From Mesorhizobium amorphae CCNWGS0123 (lineage in GTDB: Bacteria > Pseudomonadota > Alphaproteobacteria > Rhizobiales > Rhizobiaceae): DNA of 64,000 nt. This document shows, piece after piece, positions 62,931 through 64,000 of this stretch. The first letter of the stretch is position 1; each line of letters begins with the position of its first letter. The position numbers were made by a program, and so were the translations under genes. The notes under the pieces are model-generated. The model was not told the DNA's origin. It saw only the letters and a list, made by a program, of their open reading frames with translations, and did no database searches. Where the stretch lies: contig NZ_CP015318.1 of NCBI RefSeq assembly GCF_001686985.1, forward strand, positions 184,001-248,000, in the 5' to 3' direction.

Positions 62931-64000
62931 TTGTTCAAGCGCATCATCCAGATAATCGTCATCGCCTTGGTTTTGCTCGTGCTCGCGGTGGTATGCGGCG
63001 GCATCGTCGGCTTCAACTTCCTGCGCGACAACGGGATCAAGCAGTATTTCGCCACGATGAAGCCGCCCGCGGCGACCGTGTCGACGACCATCGTCAAGCC
63101 GTCGAGTTGGACGCCGGGCGTCGAGGCCATCGGCACGGTCAGTGCCGTGCGCGGTGTCGACCTCACCGTCGAAACCGCCGGCATCGTCAGGGAGATCCTC
63201 TTCCACGCCAACCAGAAGGTTGCGGACGGGGCGGTCCTGCTGCAGCTCGACGATGCCGTCGAGCGCGCCGACCTCGAAGCGACGAAGGCGCAAGTGGCGG
63301 TCGTCCAGACGGCGCTGGAGCGCGCCATCGAACTGCAGAAGCGCGGCGTCAATCCGGAAGCCACGCTCGACACGGCACGTGCAACCGCAACAGCCACCCA
63401 AGCCCAAGTGGCCAAGCTGCAGGCGGTGCTCGACCAGAAGCGGCTGACGGCACCTTTCAGCGGCACGGTGGGTATCCCGAAAATCGACCTCGGCCAGTAT
63501 CTGGCGCCCGGCACCGCGGTGGTGACCTTGCAGGACCTGGACACGATGCGGGTCGACTTCTCGGTTCCCGAGCAGCAGCTGCCGCTGCTGAAGATCGATC
63601 AGACAGTGCGGCTAGGCATTGGCGGCGGTGAGATGCCGTTCGCTGGCAGGATCCGCGGCATCGACCCCAAGATTGATCCCGCGAGCCGGCTTGTCACCAT
63701 CCGGGCAGAGGTCGCCAACACCGAAGGCAAGCTGACGCCTGGCCAGTTCGTGCAAGTGCGTGTCGAACTGCCCGAGGAAAACAACGTGCTGGCGGTGCCG
63801 CAGACGGCGCTGACGTCCAGCCTCTATGGCGACTTCGTCTTCGTCGTGCGTCCGGCCAAGGCTGCCGAGGCCGCTCCGGCCCCGGCAGGCAAGCCGGAAG
63901 AAAAGCCGGCCGACAAACCTGCGGCGGATGCCGCCAAGCCCGCGGATGCGATGAAACCCGCTGCCGAAGGTGCTGCAGCAAAGCCAGCCGACAAGGCGGC
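62931..64000 (+). CDS. RND efflux periplasmic adaptor subunit (membrane fusion protein), partial
   Basis: The gene runs off the right edge, leaving about 356 residues. It starts at TTG 62931 with GAGGGGG upstream. One N-terminal membrane segment (IIQIIVIALVLLVLAVV) precedes the lipoyl/barrel-sandwich region (VETAGIVREILFHANQKVADG) and helical hairpin. The C-terminal visible part has an unusual Ala/Pro/Lys-rich stretch (about 300-356). It should pair with an RND pump gene just beyond the window. Substrate unknown. Confidence 0.9.
   Translation, partial: MFKRIIQIIVIALVLLVLAVVCGGIVGFNFLRDNGIKQYFATMKPPAATVSTTIVKPSSWTPGVEAIGTVSAVRGVDLTVETAGIVREILFHANQKVADGAVLLQLDDAVERADLEATKAQVAVVQTALERAIELQKRGVNPEATLDTARATATATQAQVAKLQAVLDQKRLTAPFSGTVGIPKIDLGQYLAPGTAVVTLQDLDTMRVDFSVPEQQLPLLKIDQTVRLGIGGGEMPFAGRIRGIDPKIDPASRLVTIRAEVANTEGKLTPGQFVQVRVELPEENNVLAVPQTALTSSLYGDFVFVVRPAKAAEAAPAPAGKPEEKPADKPAADAAKPADAMKPAAEGAAAKPADKA

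Overview
The window is high-GC, gene-dense DNA typical of an alphaproteobacterium of the Rhizobiales, most likely Mesorhizobium or a close relative. The clues are rhizobial-style intergenic palindromes (19050-19100 and 17474-17595), several class III nucleotide cyclases including one fused to TolB-like and TPR segments, a sugar ABC operon with a GntR regulator, polyhydroxybutyrate-cycle genes and a chrBA pair. The species call is inference from recall, with no database search. No phage, insertion sequence, CRISPR array or rRNA was seen.

Layout. 1-2.5 kb: the start of a D,D-carboxypeptidase gene (minus, cut by the window edge), an M20 amidohydrolase and tRNA-Arg(CCT). 2.8-7.7 kb: an outer-membrane barrel protein, a sulfatase with its formylglycine-generating enzyme, and an HD-domain protein. 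8-24 kb: a cyclase with TPRs; a glycan block (two MurG-like and two GT4 glycosyltransferases, a polysaccharide deacetylase, a methyltransferase); a large ABC exporter-like protein with a degenerate nucleotide-binding domain; a cyclic-nucleotide-binding protein; a metallo-beta-lactamase-fold hydrolase; a DUF3095 protein; and another cyclase. 24-30 kb: a complete peptide-type ABC importer operon. 30-42.5 kb: a small methyltransferase, a zinc-ribbon cyclase, a membrane protein, an acetyltransferase with an unknown partner, an 1,100-residue cyclase/AAA/TPR protein, a thioredoxin-fold protein, and a 990-residue fusion of glycosyltransferase, methyltransferase and deacetylase. 42.7-45.1 kb: an MscS-family channel.

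45.6-50.6 kb is the most distinctive unit. It is a compact four-gene operon: a coiled-coil protein, an inner-membrane protein with three near-identical 136-residue periplasmic repeats and an OmpA peptidoglycan-binding end, a Ras-like small GTPase, and a PAS-like/coiled-coil/adenylate cyclase. It looks like a cell-envelope-to-cAMP signalling module. I know of no description of such a system.

50.7-64 kb is ordinary metabolism and resistance: a sugar ABC operon with a GntR regulator and a dihydrodipicolinate-synthase-like aldolase; chrBA; 3-hydroxybutyrate dehydrogenase divergent from acetoacetate decarboxylase and a patatin lipase; and a TetR regulator divergent from an RND adaptor gene that runs off the end.

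Across the window there are five recognisable class III cyclase domains, a sixth related DUF3095 protein and a stand-alone cyclic-nucleotide-binding protein. Much of the 8-51 kb stretch therefore appears tied to cyclic-nucleotide signalling and surface glycans.
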